12,335 nt of DNA. Source: RGIG5612 sp045599965 (GTDB lineage Bacteria > Bacillota > Clostridia > Lachnospirales > Lachnospiraceae). The position numbers and the translations under genes were made by a program. The stretch spans positions 1-12,335 of the forward strand of contig JAZRXA010000003.1 of assembly GCA_045599965.1 (NCBI GenBank). The letters run 5' to 3'. The notes beneath the pieces are model-generated. The model ran no database searches, was not told the origin of the DNA, and saw only the letters and a program-made list of their open reading frames with translations. Positions 1 through 6,942 of this stretch are shown here, one piece after another. How positions within the stretch are numbered: position 1 is the first letter of the stretch; the number at the start of each line of letters is the position of its first letter.

Positions 1-19
1 ATCGTAAGGAGGTATTTTT

Positions 20-85
20 ATGTCAAAAATCAGAAGAAAGGCCTGCTGTAATTGTCGAAAAATACCAACAATCAAGGCAAAATAA
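20..85 (+). CDS. Possible 21-aa cysteine-containing micropeptide
   Basis: A short open frame begins at ATG 20 behind a very good ribosome binding site (TAAGGAGG, 5-12, 7 nt spacing) and ends at TAA 83-85. The product is basic and carries a CCNC cluster at residues 9-12, with several Lys and Arg on both sides. I do not recognise it. It lies at the window edge, so it could be the last gene of an operon to the left or the decayed start of a longer gene. The strong SD is the main argument for translation. The length and lack of family resemblance are the arguments against. Confidence 0.3.
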   Translation: MSKIRRKACCNCRKIPTIKAK

Positions 86-88
86 AAA

Positions 89-117
89 TTGTGAGTGAAT
101 TTGAGTTTTAGTATAAT
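89..117 (+). promoter_or_regulatory. Promoter for the restriction endonuclease gene
   Basis: TTGTGA (89-94), a 17-bp spacer and a perfect TATAAT (112-117). Transcription would start near 124, giving an untranslated leader of about 47 nt before the ATG at 171. There is no obvious operator dyad and no controller-protein (C-protein) gene nearby. Confidence 0.6.
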
Positions 118-170
118 TACAATATCACAAAAAATAAATGAAATGAGTTTAAACAGACAATAGAAACATA

Positions 171-1664
171 ATGAACAAAACAAGTAATTATGACAAAACA
201 AATCCAGAAAGTATAGAAACCTATGCACTTCGTCTAAAAGATAAAACCTTTTTAGATGTAATTAATGAGCAAGGAAATGCTACTCAGAAAAATATAGATG
301 CATATTCAAATAGACTTCGAAAAGGAGGATTAGGTAATCTTCTTGAAGAAGTTTATTTTGGTTATAAAGCAAATTCAAAACAAGAAGCGGATTTTTCTGA
401 AGCAGGAGTTGAATTAAAAGTTAGTCCATATGAAATTAAAAAAAATGGTGAACTTAGAGCAGGAGAACGTTTGGTTCTCACAATGATAAGTTATGATGGA
501 CCCGTAGAATCCGATTTTTATAAGTCTCATGCATGGACAAAAATGAAACGGATTCTTTTGATTTATTACTTGAGAGATAGAGCTCTCAAAGATAATTTGT
601 TATACAAAATTAGTTATGTAAAATTATTCACCCCATCAGATGCTGACCTTGAAATTATAAAGCAAGATTATTTATATATTACAAATAAAATTAAAGCCGG
701 CAAAGCTCATGAAATTTCGGAAGGCGACACAATGTACTTAGGCGCTTGCACAAAAGGAGCCACGGCAAAAAAGAGCACAGTAAAACAATATTATGGCGAA
801 CATATTCCAGCAAGAAAAAGAGCATTTTGTTTCAAAAATTCATATATGACATATGTTTTGAACCATTATCTTGCAGGGGTTGAATCTGAAAATTCAGTGC
901 TTAAAAAGTCTAATAAAATCAAGACAAAGTCATTTGAAGAAATTCTTTATGAGATAGTTGAAAAATATATTGGAAAAACAGATAAAGAATTATGTGAATT
1001 ATTCGGAAGAGAATACAATAACAATAAAGCTCAATGGAATGAGCTAGCCTGTAAAATGCTTGGAATTAGAGATGCAAATGCCGATGAATTTTCGAAAGCA
1101 AATATAAAAGTAAAAACAATTAGAATAGAACAAAATAATACAATTAGAGAAAGCATGTCACTACCGCCATTCAAGTTTGGCGAATTTGTGAAAGAAGATT
1201 TTGAAGATTCTACACTTAGAAATTATTTTGACGAAACAAAATTCTTATTCTTTGTTTGGAAAAAAGATAAAGAACAAGACGAGTATAAAGTAGTAGGTTG
1301 TCAATTGTGGAATATGTCAGTAAATGATTTAGATAATATAGTAAAGACAGAATGGGAAGAATATAAGCATATAGTTAAATATGGTGTGGAGTTTATAAAA
1401 AAAGTTGATAGCAAAGGAAAAATCAAATTTGAAAATAATCTCCCAAAGAAAACAGATACAAAAATTATTCATATGAGACCTCATGCTACAAAAGCAGCAT
1501 ATAGATTCAAAAACGGAGAAGAGTATGGAAATGTTGAAAGAGATGCCAATATTCTTCCAAATGGTGAATTTATGACAACTCAAAGTTTTTGGTTGAATAA
1601 TGATTATGTACTAAGCCAATTGGAATGTTTAAATAAAGTGGTTGATCGAAATGAAGAAGATTGA
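171..1664 (+). CDS. Type II restriction endonuclease, MutH/Sau3AI family (predicted to cut GATC)
   Basis: This is a 497-aa protein, close to the length of Sau3AI (about 490 aa). The N-terminal catalytic half carries the MutH-fold active site D74...E81-x-K83 in the setting DFSEAGVELKVSP, the same arrangement as in MutH and Sau3AI. The middle has the family blocks AHEISEG and CTKGA, and an RAFCFKNSYMTYVL segment. The C-terminal half (about 325-497) matches the second, catalytically silent MutH-like domain of Sau3AI, with ESMSLPPFKF, TKFLFFVWKKD, IIHMRPHA and TTQSFWLNNDYV. Family knowledge predicts double-strand cleavage at GATC and protection by the adjacent methyltransferase. No Shine-Dalgarno precedes ATG 171. 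An in-frame stop at 150-152 and the lack of a nearby alternative fix the start. The gene is much more AT-rich than the right half of the window, which suggests transfer. Specificity is inferred from family membership. Confidence 0.93.
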   Translation: MNKTSNYDKTNPESIETYALRLKDKTFLDVINEQGNATQKNIDAYSNRLRKGGLGNLLEEVYFGYKANSKQEADFSEAGVELKVSPYEIKKNGELRAGERLVLTMISYDGPVESDFYKSHAWTKMKRILLIYYLRDRALKDNLLYKISYVKLFTPSDADLEIIKQDYLYITNKIKAGKAHEISEGDTMYLGACTKGATAKKSTVKQYYGEHIPARKRAFCFKNSYMTYVLNHYLAGVESENSVLKKSNKIKTKSFEEILYEIVEKYIGKTDKELCELFGREYNNNKAQWNELACKMLGIRDANADEFSKANIKVKTIRIEQNNTIRESMSLPPFKFGEFVKEDFEDSTLRNYFDETKFLFFVWKKDKEQDEYKVVGCQLWNMSVNDLDNIVKTEWEEYKHIVKYGVEFIKKVDSKGKIKFENNLPKKTDTKIIHMRPHATKAAYRFKNGEEYGNVERDANILPNGEFMTTQSFWLNNDYVLSQLECLNKVVDRNEED

Positions 1665-1670
1665 TATAAT
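1642..1670 (+). promoter_or_regulatory. Methyltransferase promoter with GATC in its -35 box
   Basis: TTGATC (1642-1647), exactly 17 bp, then TATAAT (1665-1670), preceded by TG at 1662-1663 (extended -10, TGATATAAT). It sits across the last codons and stop of the endonuclease gene. The start point would be near 1677, 11 nt before the SD of the methyltransferase. The last four bases of the -35 box are GATC (1644-1647), the predicted target of the system. Methylation or cutting there could affect promoter use. Confidence 0.6.
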
Positions 1671-1701
1671 TTATATATCTTAAACATAAGGAGTAAAGTT
1701 T

Positions 1702-3087
1702 ATGGACAAAACAATATGTGAATTATTTGCCGGAGTTGGCGGATTCAGATGTGGTTTAAATCATATAAAAACACTTGACGATATAAAAAAAGAAGAAAAA
1801 TGGAAAACAGTTTGGTTTAGTCAATGGGAGCCTGCTGAAAAAAATACTCAGTATGCCTATGATTGCTATGCATATCATTTTGGAACTTGTCTAGATAAAA
1901 AAGGTAAAGACACAACTAATTTTGATATTGAAACAGTTAATAAAAAAGACATACCTGATTTTAATTTATTATTAGGTGGATTTCCTTGTCAGGATTATTC
2001 AGTTGCTTCTTCATTAGCATCTTCAAAAGGAATCGAAGGAAAAAAAGGAATATTATGGTGGTCTATTAGAGAAACATTGGAAGCTAAGAAACCTCCGTTT
2101 GTTCTTCTTGAAAATGTTGATCGATTATTAAAATCTCCTGCAAAACAGCGAGGACGCGATTTCGGAATAATTCTTGCATGCTTTAGAGACGAAGATTATT
2201 CAGTTGAATGGAGAGTAATTAATGCTGCAGAGTATGGATTCCAGCAACGTAGAAGAAGAACGTTTATATTTGCATATAAAAATAATACTTCTTATGCAAA
2301 AAGAATGAAAGAATGTGTTAGATATGCGAAGATATTCGGTGAAGAAGCACATAAAAAGAGCGCTAGAGAATTAATGACAGAAGAAGGATTCTTCGCAAAA
2401 AGCTTTCCAGTGAATAGCGTAGAATTAAAGTCTATAAAAACAGCTATATTGCCAAAAGAAATAGGAGAGCTTTCAAATAGTTTTAGTTTTGATTTTGAAA
2501 ATTCAGGAATGATGATTGATGGAGTTGTTTATTCATCTAAGACAGAGCCTATTTTTACTGGAAAACAAATCACGTTAGGTGATGTTATGGAAGATGGGGA
2601 TGTAGATGAGAAGTTCTTTATTCCTGAAAACAAACTTTATTATACAAAGCATAATATTACACATAGTGATGAAAGCAAAGAAAGACTATCAACTGAACAA
2701 AGACAAACATGGCAATATTTAAAAGGCGCAAAAAAACTTTCAAGAAAAGCTTCTAATGGGCACGAATATCTTTTTTCTGAGGGAGCTATCCCTATGGTTG
2801 ATGCGTATGATAAACCTGCAAGAACAATGCTTACTTCAGAAGGAAGTTTTAGTAGAACAACTCATATAGTTAAAGACAAAAAGACTGGAAGAATTAGACT
2901 ACTAACACCAATCGAAACAGAGCATATTCAAGGTTTTCCGACAGACTTTACAAAGTATTGTTTGACTAATGGAGAAGTGGTAGAAATGCCAACAAACAAG
3001 AGAAGATTCATGATGGGAAATGCTTTGGTAGTTAATGTAATTGCACAAATGGAAAACCAATTGAGTGAAATTTTTGAAAAGGAATAA
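1702..3087 (+). CDS. DNA (cytosine-5-)-methyltransferase of the Sau3AI-type system
   Basis: A 461-aa C5-cytosine methyltransferase with the canonical motifs in order: motif I FAGVGGF (residues 9-15, SAM binding), motif IV GGFPCQ with catalytic Cys96, motif VI ENV (137-139), motif VIII QQRRRR (181-186), a long target-recognition region (about 200-400) containing KPARTMLTSEG, then motif IX/X blocks ending in MMGNALVV (437-444). The pairing with a Sau3AI-type endonuclease predicts methylation of the C in GATC. It follows the endonuclease after 37 bp, has a strong SD (AAGGAG, 1688-1693) and its own promoter (1642-1670). The methylase therefore has much better translation signals than the nuclease, as expected for safe establishment in a new host. 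All key residues look intact. Confidence 0.95.
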   Translation: MDKTICELFAGVGGFRCGLNHIKTLDDIKKEEKWKTVWFSQWEPAEKNTQYAYDCYAYHFGTCLDKKGKDTTNFDIETVNKKDIPDFNLLLGGFPCQDYSVASSLASSKGIEGKKGILWWSIRETLEAKKPPFVLLENVDRLLKSPAKQRGRDFGIILACFRDEDYSVEWRVINAAEYGFQQRRRRTFIFAYKNNTSYAKRMKECVRYAKIFGEEAHKKSARELMTEEGFFAKSFPVNSVELKSIKTAILPKEIGELSNSFSFDFENSGMMIDGVVYSSKTEPIFTGKQITLGDVMEDGDVDEKFFIPENKLYYTKHNITHSDESKERLSTEQRQTWQYLKGAKKLSRKASNGHEYLFSEGAIPMVDAYDKPARTMLTSEGSFSRTTHIVKDKKTGRIRLLTPIETEHIQGFPTDFTKYCLTNGEVVEMPTNKRRFMMGNALVVNVIAQMENQLSEIFEKE

Positions 3088-3100
3088 AGGAGAAAACCAA

Positions 3101-3322
3101 ATGGCAGAATTTAAATATGAATTAGTCGAACACATTGGAGTTATTTCAGAAGGCTCTAAGGGATGGAGAAAAGAATTGAACTTAGTTTCTTATAACGATG
3201 CACCTGCAAAGTTTGATATAAGAGACTGGGCTCCGGAACATGAAAAGATGGGTAAAGGCGTTACTCTTAATGAAGAAGAAGCAGTTATTCTTAAAGAACT
3301 TTTACAAGGAAAATTAGACTAA
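3101..3322 (+). CDS. YdbC/PC4-family ssDNA-binding protein
   Basis: A 73-aa protein starting at ATG 3101, 8 nt after AAAGGAG (3086-3092), which overlaps the methyltransferase stop. It resembles the Firmicute YdbC family, which has the fold of the eukaryotic coactivator PC4 and binds single-stranded DNA. The characteristic blocks are EHIGVIS, a KGWRKELNLVSYND strand pair, KFDIRDWAPEHEKMGKG and a C-terminal helix TLNEEEAVILKELL. Tight coupling (13 nt after the upstream stop) suggests it is co-transcribed with the restriction-modification genes. Whether it takes part in the system, for example by binding single strands, or is chance cargo is unknown. A longer frame opening upstream inside the methylase gene lacks an SD and was not chosen. 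Confidence 0.85.
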   Translation: MAEFKYELVEHIGVISEGSKGWRKELNLVSYNDAPAKFDIRDWAPEHEKMGKGVTLNEEEAVILKELLQGKLD

Positions 3323-3342
3323 ATAAATTAGTGATTTAGAAT
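3315..3342 (+). promoter_or_regulatory. Candidate promoter for the MBL lipoprotein gene
   Basis: TAGACT (3315-3320, four of six matches to -35), 16 bp, TAGAAT (3337-3342). It would start transcription near 3349, only about 6 nt before the ATG at 3355, leaving no room for an SD; indeed none is visible. The matches are moderate, so read-through from the ydbC-like gene is an alternative. Confidence 0.3.
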
Positions 3343-3354
3343 CCGATTGGATAA

Positions 3355-4518
3355 ATGAAAAAATTTCTTAGCCGTCTTGGCATTATTTTAATAACGGTCT
3401 TAGCGCTATTGCTTTCTGCATGCAGTAGCTTTAATGAAGAACCGGATAAATCTTCTACTTCGCTTAAGATTAGCGAACTTCTTGGAGCGCAGTATGAAGG
3501 CTCCAGGCTTGTTGTTCATTTTATTGATGTGGGCCAGGGCGACTGCTCACTTCTTGAATGCGACGGTGAAGCTATGATGATTGATGGTGGCGATAATGAT
3601 GCATCTGATATTGTTTATACTTATCTTAAAAAGAATAACATAGGCCACTTAAAATATATTATTGCGACGCATCCGGATTCGGATCATATTGGCGGCCTTT
3701 CGGGCGCGTTAAATGCGGTTAGAAGTGTTGAGCAGGCTTTTTGCTCTGAACTTGAGTACGATACGAAAACTTTTAAAAACTTCAAAGCGAATTTGGCCAA
3801 AAAGAATACCATACTAGAGGTGCCAACTTTAGGTTCAACTTTTAGTCTTGGCTCGGCTTCGTTTCAGATTATTGGACCTTTTAACTCGGGTGAAAGGAAC
3901 GAAAATTCTATTGTTGTAAGGGTGACTTTTGGTGAAACTTCGTTTTTGTTTATGGGCGATGCGGACCATGACGAGGAAAATGATTTAATGAAGTCGAAGT
4001 ATGAAATTGAAAGCGATGTCATAAAAATTGGTCATCATGGCAGCGCGGATTCTACTTCGAAAAAGTTTTTGAAAAAAGTTAATCCTTCTTTTGCAACGAT
4101 TTCGTCGGGCAAGAAAAATCAATATAGGCATCCGCATGAAGAGACCCTAGCGCTCTTAAAAAAAGAAAAGATAAATCTTTTTAGAACTGATATGCAAGGG
4201 GATGTTGTTTTCGTAAGTGATGGTAAGGAAATAAAGTATGCTACTGCTAGGAATGATAGCGTTAATACATTTATTACTTTTAGGGAATTATATGAAGTGC
4301 CTAATAATGCGAAAGGTATAGAGGATTCTTCAGCAGATAATTCGCCAAAGGATTCAAAAAATGCTAGCTATGTATTAAATTCAAATACATATAAATTTCA
4401 TCTTCCTAGTTGCAGACATGTCAGCGAAATAGAAGATGATAACAGAATTGATTTTGAAGGAACTAGGCAAGAAGTTATTGATAAGGGCTATTCGCCTTGC
4501 GGCACTTGCCGTCCATAA
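3355..4518 (+). CDS. ComEC-like metallo-beta-lactamase-fold lipoprotein
   Basis: A 387-aa predicted lipoprotein: basic start, hydrophobic stretch 8-20 and lipobox LSAC with Cys23. Residues about 50-300 form an MBL domain of the type found at the C-terminus of the competence protein ComEC: HFIDVGQGDC (55-64), the metal motif THPDSDH (105-111), FMGDAD (199-204), GHHGS (227-231) and RHPHEE (258-263). The C-terminal part (about 336-387) is a separate small domain, YVLNSNTYKFH...C353...PC382GTC385, a Cys/His arrangement seen at the ends of other Clostridial secreted nucleases and MBL proteins and likely to bind zinc. The enzyme would work on the outer face of the membrane. Substrate (DNA, nucleotide or other phosphodiester) is unknown. 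No SD is seen before ATG 3355. Confidence 0.85.
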   Translation: MKKFLSRLGIILITVLALLLSACSSFNEEPDKSSTSLKISELLGAQYEGSRLVVHFIDVGQGDCSLLECDGEAMMIDGGDNDASDIVYTYLKKNNIGHLKYIIATHPDSDHIGGLSGALNAVRSVEQAFCSELEYDTKTFKNFKANLAKKNTILEVPTLGSTFSLGSASFQIIGPFNSGERNENSIVVRVTFGETSFLFMGDADHDEENDLMKSKYEIESDVIKIGHHGSADSTSKKFLKKVNPSFATISSGKKNQYRHPHEETLALLKKEKINLFRTDMQGDVVFVSDGKEIKYATARNDSVNTFITFRELYEVPNNAKGIEDSSADNSPKDSKNASYVLNSNTYKFHLPSCRHVSEIEDDNRIDFEGTRQEVIDKGYSPCGTCRP

Positions 4519-4529
4519 GAGGTATTGCT

Positions 4530-4694
4530 ATGTGTTTTGGTAAGAAAAAAACTAGAGAAGATATTATTAGAGAAAACCAGGAGCGTCATGAGTTTTGGGG
4601 CATGGACTTTGCGCCAGATGTTCCGGATGATGACCCGAATAAGTGGATCGACGAGATGGAAACCGCCGACGCATTTTTAGATGATTTCTTTTAA
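4530..4694 (+). CDS. Small acidic hypothetical protein (54 aa)
   Basis: The frame from ATG 4530 has an SD-like AAGAGG (4517-4522) just after the stop of the lipoprotein gene. The N-terminus is basic (CFGKKKTRED). The rest is strongly acidic, with PDVPDDDPN and a final ADAFLDDFF. I do not recognise a family. It ends 3 nt before the next ATG, so it is probably translated as part of the same message and coupled to it. A start further upstream would overlap the zinc-ribbon end of the lipoprotein and has no SD. Confidence 0.55.
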   Translation: MCFGKKKTREDIIRENQERHEFWGMDFAPDVPDDDPNKWIDEMETADAFLDDFF

Positions 4695-4697
4695 GAT

Positions 4698-5648
4698 ATG
4701 AACGAGACAATTAAAATTAAAATTCTTTTAACACCGAAGATTGATATTGATTTGGTAAATAGTGATGCAATGGGAGAAGGTAGATTCTTTTATAATCACT
4801 ATTTAAAAGACTGCGATGTTTTTGAAATTGGTTCTGGCATCGGCGTTAAGAAAGCTTATGTAAAAGATGGAATCATGCTGATGGCGCTAGGCCAGGGAAA
4901 AGTTTCTGCAACTTTTTATCTTAGTACACTTTTAAGAGACAACCGTTTCGATTTTTCTGATGCTTACATATTAAATATTGGTTGCTGCGGATGCGCAACG
5001 GGCTACGGAACTATGGGAGACGTTTTTGTTATTACCGCCGCAGTTGATGGTGACTTAGGTCACAGAGTTGATAAAAGCGAGTTGCAAAACAAAAAACTTT
5101 CTGGTTGGTTCCATGACCAATCTTTTGATATGGTTTCGAATATTAGATTAAATGAAGAATTAGCTAATAAGGTTTTTAACCTTGTTAAAGATACAAAACT
5201 TAAAACAACTGCGCACACTAAAGAAGTTTTGCTAAGTTCATATGGCGACGCAGCATGGGCTAATAGAGAACCTATTGTTCAAAAGGGAACGACTGTAACT
5301 TCTGATAATTATTGGAAGGGCAAAATTGGCCACGAAATTGCTAAAGAGATAGTCCAGTTTTATAATTGCCCAGACCCTTACGCAACTTCTGAGATGGAGG
5401 ATTTGGCCGTTGCATGGACATGCAAAAACACTGGTAACTTTGATAGGCTTATTACTATAAGAGCCGCATCTAATACGGATACTTTTCTTAAGAATGCAAC
5501 GCCAGAAAATCTCTGGATTAAAGATAACCAAAATACTGAACATATGGAAAAACTTCCTGAGACTGCCGACATTTTCCCAGTAGCGATGGAGAATTTATTT
5601 AACGTTTGTAAAGTTATAATTGATGCAATAATTGTTGGAGATTTTTGA
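4698..5648 (+). CDS. NUP-family (purine nucleoside permease-like) nucleoside phosphorylase-fold protein
   Basis: A 316-aa soluble-looking protein. It matches the NUP family: LNIGCCGCATGYGTMGDVFV followed by DGDLGHRVD (about 92-125), KGTTVTSDNYWKG (196-208), DPYATSEMED (226-235) and IRAASNTD (254-261). The GxxG-type block and the E-M-E-D block correspond to the phosphate and nucleoside sites of the purine nucleoside phosphorylase superfamily. The historical name 'permease' comes from a yeast homologue; no membrane segments or signal peptide are seen here, so a cytoplasmic phosphorylase- or hydrolase-like activity on nucleosides is more plausible. ATG 4698 follows the previous stop after 3 nt and lacks an SD, so it probably relies on coupling. 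Confidence 0.75.
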   Translation: MNETIKIKILLTPKIDIDLVNSDAMGEGRFFYNHYLKDCDVFEIGSGIGVKKAYVKDGIMLMALGQGKVSATFYLSTLLRDNRFDFSDAYILNIGCCGCATGYGTMGDVFVITAAVDGDLGHRVDKSELQNKKLSGWFHDQSFDMVSNIRLNEELANKVFNLVKDTKLKTTAHTKEVLLSSYGDAAWANREPIVQKGTTVTSDNYWKGKIGHEIAKEIVQFYNCPDPYATSEMEDLAVAWTCKNTGNFDRLITIRAASNTDTFLKNATPENLWIKDNQNTEHMEKLPETADIFPVAMENLFNVCKVIIDAIIVGDF

Positions 5649-5654
5649 TATAAT
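5646..5654 (+). promoter_or_regulatory. Extended -10 promoter for the femX-like operon
   Basis: TGATATAAT (TG at 5646-5647, TATAAT 5649-5654), overlapping the stop of the NUP gene. There is no convincing -35 at 16-18 bp, which is typical of extended -10 promoters. The start would be near 5661, about 25 nt before the TTG start at 5686, leaving room for the SD GGAGGT. Confidence 0.5.
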
Positions 5655-5685
5655 ATTAGATAGTTTTATTTGGAGGTAATGTTAT

Positions 5686-6942
5686 TTGTCAAATTTTAAC
5701 TTAAAAGAAATTTCTGAAAACGAATTTACTACTTTTGCGAAGAACCAAAAAATTGGTTGTCCTTTGCAGACTGTTGGATGGGGCAAGGTTAAAGAAGATG
5801 CTTGGACTAGTATGTTCGTTGGTCTTTATGATGAAAATGAAACTATGCATGCAGCGAGCATGATTTTAGTTAGAAAAATTATTTCTGGATTTAAGATGGC
5901 TTACCTTCCTCGTGGCCCTATTTTTGATGAGTGGTGCCAAGAAAAAATTTCTGCCTTTGCTGAAGGCATGAAAACAGTAATGAAAAATCACGGGATTACT
6001 TATTATGTAATGGACCCTGTTTTAATTCATAAATCTTCTTCGATTGGCGGGCATGAAGATGAGATTTTTAATCTCTGGAAAAATCCTGAAGAAGAATTTA
6101 ATAATATTAACAACATGCTTAAAAAGGCTGGCTTAAAGCACAAAGGTTTTTCTAAAAAACTTAGCGAAACTATTCAGCCTAGAATTAATGTGTTCGTGCC
6201 TTTGGCCAAGGATGAAAATAATTTCCTTAGCATGGACGAGCTTAAAAAGACTTTTAATAAAAGAACTAGAGAGTGCATTGGTTCTTATCATGAAAAGCGC
6301 GGCATTAGTTTTGAGAAGGTTGAACCTACTGAAGAAAATATCCGTATTTTATCTGACTTTGTTCAGCTTACTGCCGACAAGAAAAATATTAATTTAAGAG
6401 GCGAAAGCTATTTTAAGAAAATTTGCGAATATATGGGCGAGGATGCGACGATTTATTTCGCATATGCCGACCTTAATAAATATATAGAGTTCTTATCAGC
6501 TAAGAGAACTAGTGAGGTTAACGAAAAACTTGAAAAAGAAATTAAAGAGCTTGAAGAAATGAAGGCGACTAAGGGTGAGAAAGTTGTGCTTTGCGCTATG
6601 CTTCATATTTTCCCTCCAAATGAAGAAGGAATTAGAATTGTTGATTATATTTATTCAGGCACAGATATTTCTTTGGCTGCTTTTAGAAATTTGCAAATAG
6701 CCTCAGGCCTTATGTATTTTACTATGGGCGATTGTATAGAACGTAAGTGCCAATATCTTAATTTAGGTGGCATTCATTATATCGGCGACGATGATCTTTA
6801 TAAATTTAAAGCTAGATTTAATTCTTTGATATATGAATATGGAGGAGAGTGGGACGGCGTAATCTCAAAAGGAAAATATTTAATTATTTCCAAGATGATT
6901 CCAGTTGCAAAGAAAATGCTTTCTCTTGTTAAACATAGATAA
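5686..6942 (+). CDS. FemAB/FemX-family peptidoglycan interpeptide-bridge aminoacyltransferase
   Basis: A 418-aa FemAB-type protein. Such enzymes use aminoacyl-tRNA to add amino acids to the lysine or equivalent side chain of the lipid-linked muropeptide at the cytoplasmic face. Visible features: two GNAT-like lobes with CPLQTVGWGKVK (25-36) and MAYLPRGPIFDEW (71-83); a charged helical arm (about 265-298, rich in E and K, predicted coiled coil) as in FemA/FemX; and the family's C-terminal LYKFKARFN (371-379). Start chosen: TTG 5686, because GGAGGT (5672-5677) lies 8 nt upstream, while the ATG at 5679 gives only a few codons. It heads an operon with the transporter at 6942, which starts on its stop codon. 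Which residue is added cannot be told. Confidence 0.85.
   Translation: MSNFNLKEISENEFTTFAKNQKIGCPLQTVGWGKVKEDAWTSMFVGLYDENETMHAASMILVRKIISGFKMAYLPRGPIFDEWCQEKISAFAEGMKTVMKNHGITYYVMDPVLIHKSSSIGGHEDEIFNLWKNPEEEFNNINNMLKKAGLKHKGFSKKLSETIQPRINVFVPLAKDENNFLSMDELKKTFNKRTRECIGSYHEKRGISFEKVEPTEENIRILSDFVQLTADKKNINLRGESYFKKICEYMGEDATIYFAYADLNKYIEFLSAKRTSEVNEKLEKEIKELEEMKATKGEKVVLCAMLHIFPPNEEGIRIVDYIYSGTDISLAAFRNLQIASGLMYFTMGDCIERKCQYLNLGGIHYIGDDDLYKFKARFNSLIYEYGGEWDGVISKGKYLIISKMIPVAKKMLSLVKHR

Noticed and set aside
171..1664. MutH-type mismatch repair endonuclease
   Set aside because: Two-domain length near 500 aa, Sau3AI-specific C-terminal blocks and the adjacent C5-methyltransferase fit a restriction enzyme, not the roughly 230-aa MutH.
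3065..3100. Longer start of the YdbC-like protein inside the methylase gene
   Set aside because: No SD there; ATG 3101 has AAAGGAG at 8 nt and matches the family's N-terminus (MAEFK).
3318..3332. ACTAA/TTAGT hairpin after the YdbC-like gene as a terminator
   Set aside because: Only 5 A/T-rich pairs and no T-run.
4497..4529. Longer start of the 54-aa acidic protein
   Set aside because: Overlaps the CxxC end of the lipoprotein gene and lacks an SD; ATG 4530 has AAGAGG upstream.
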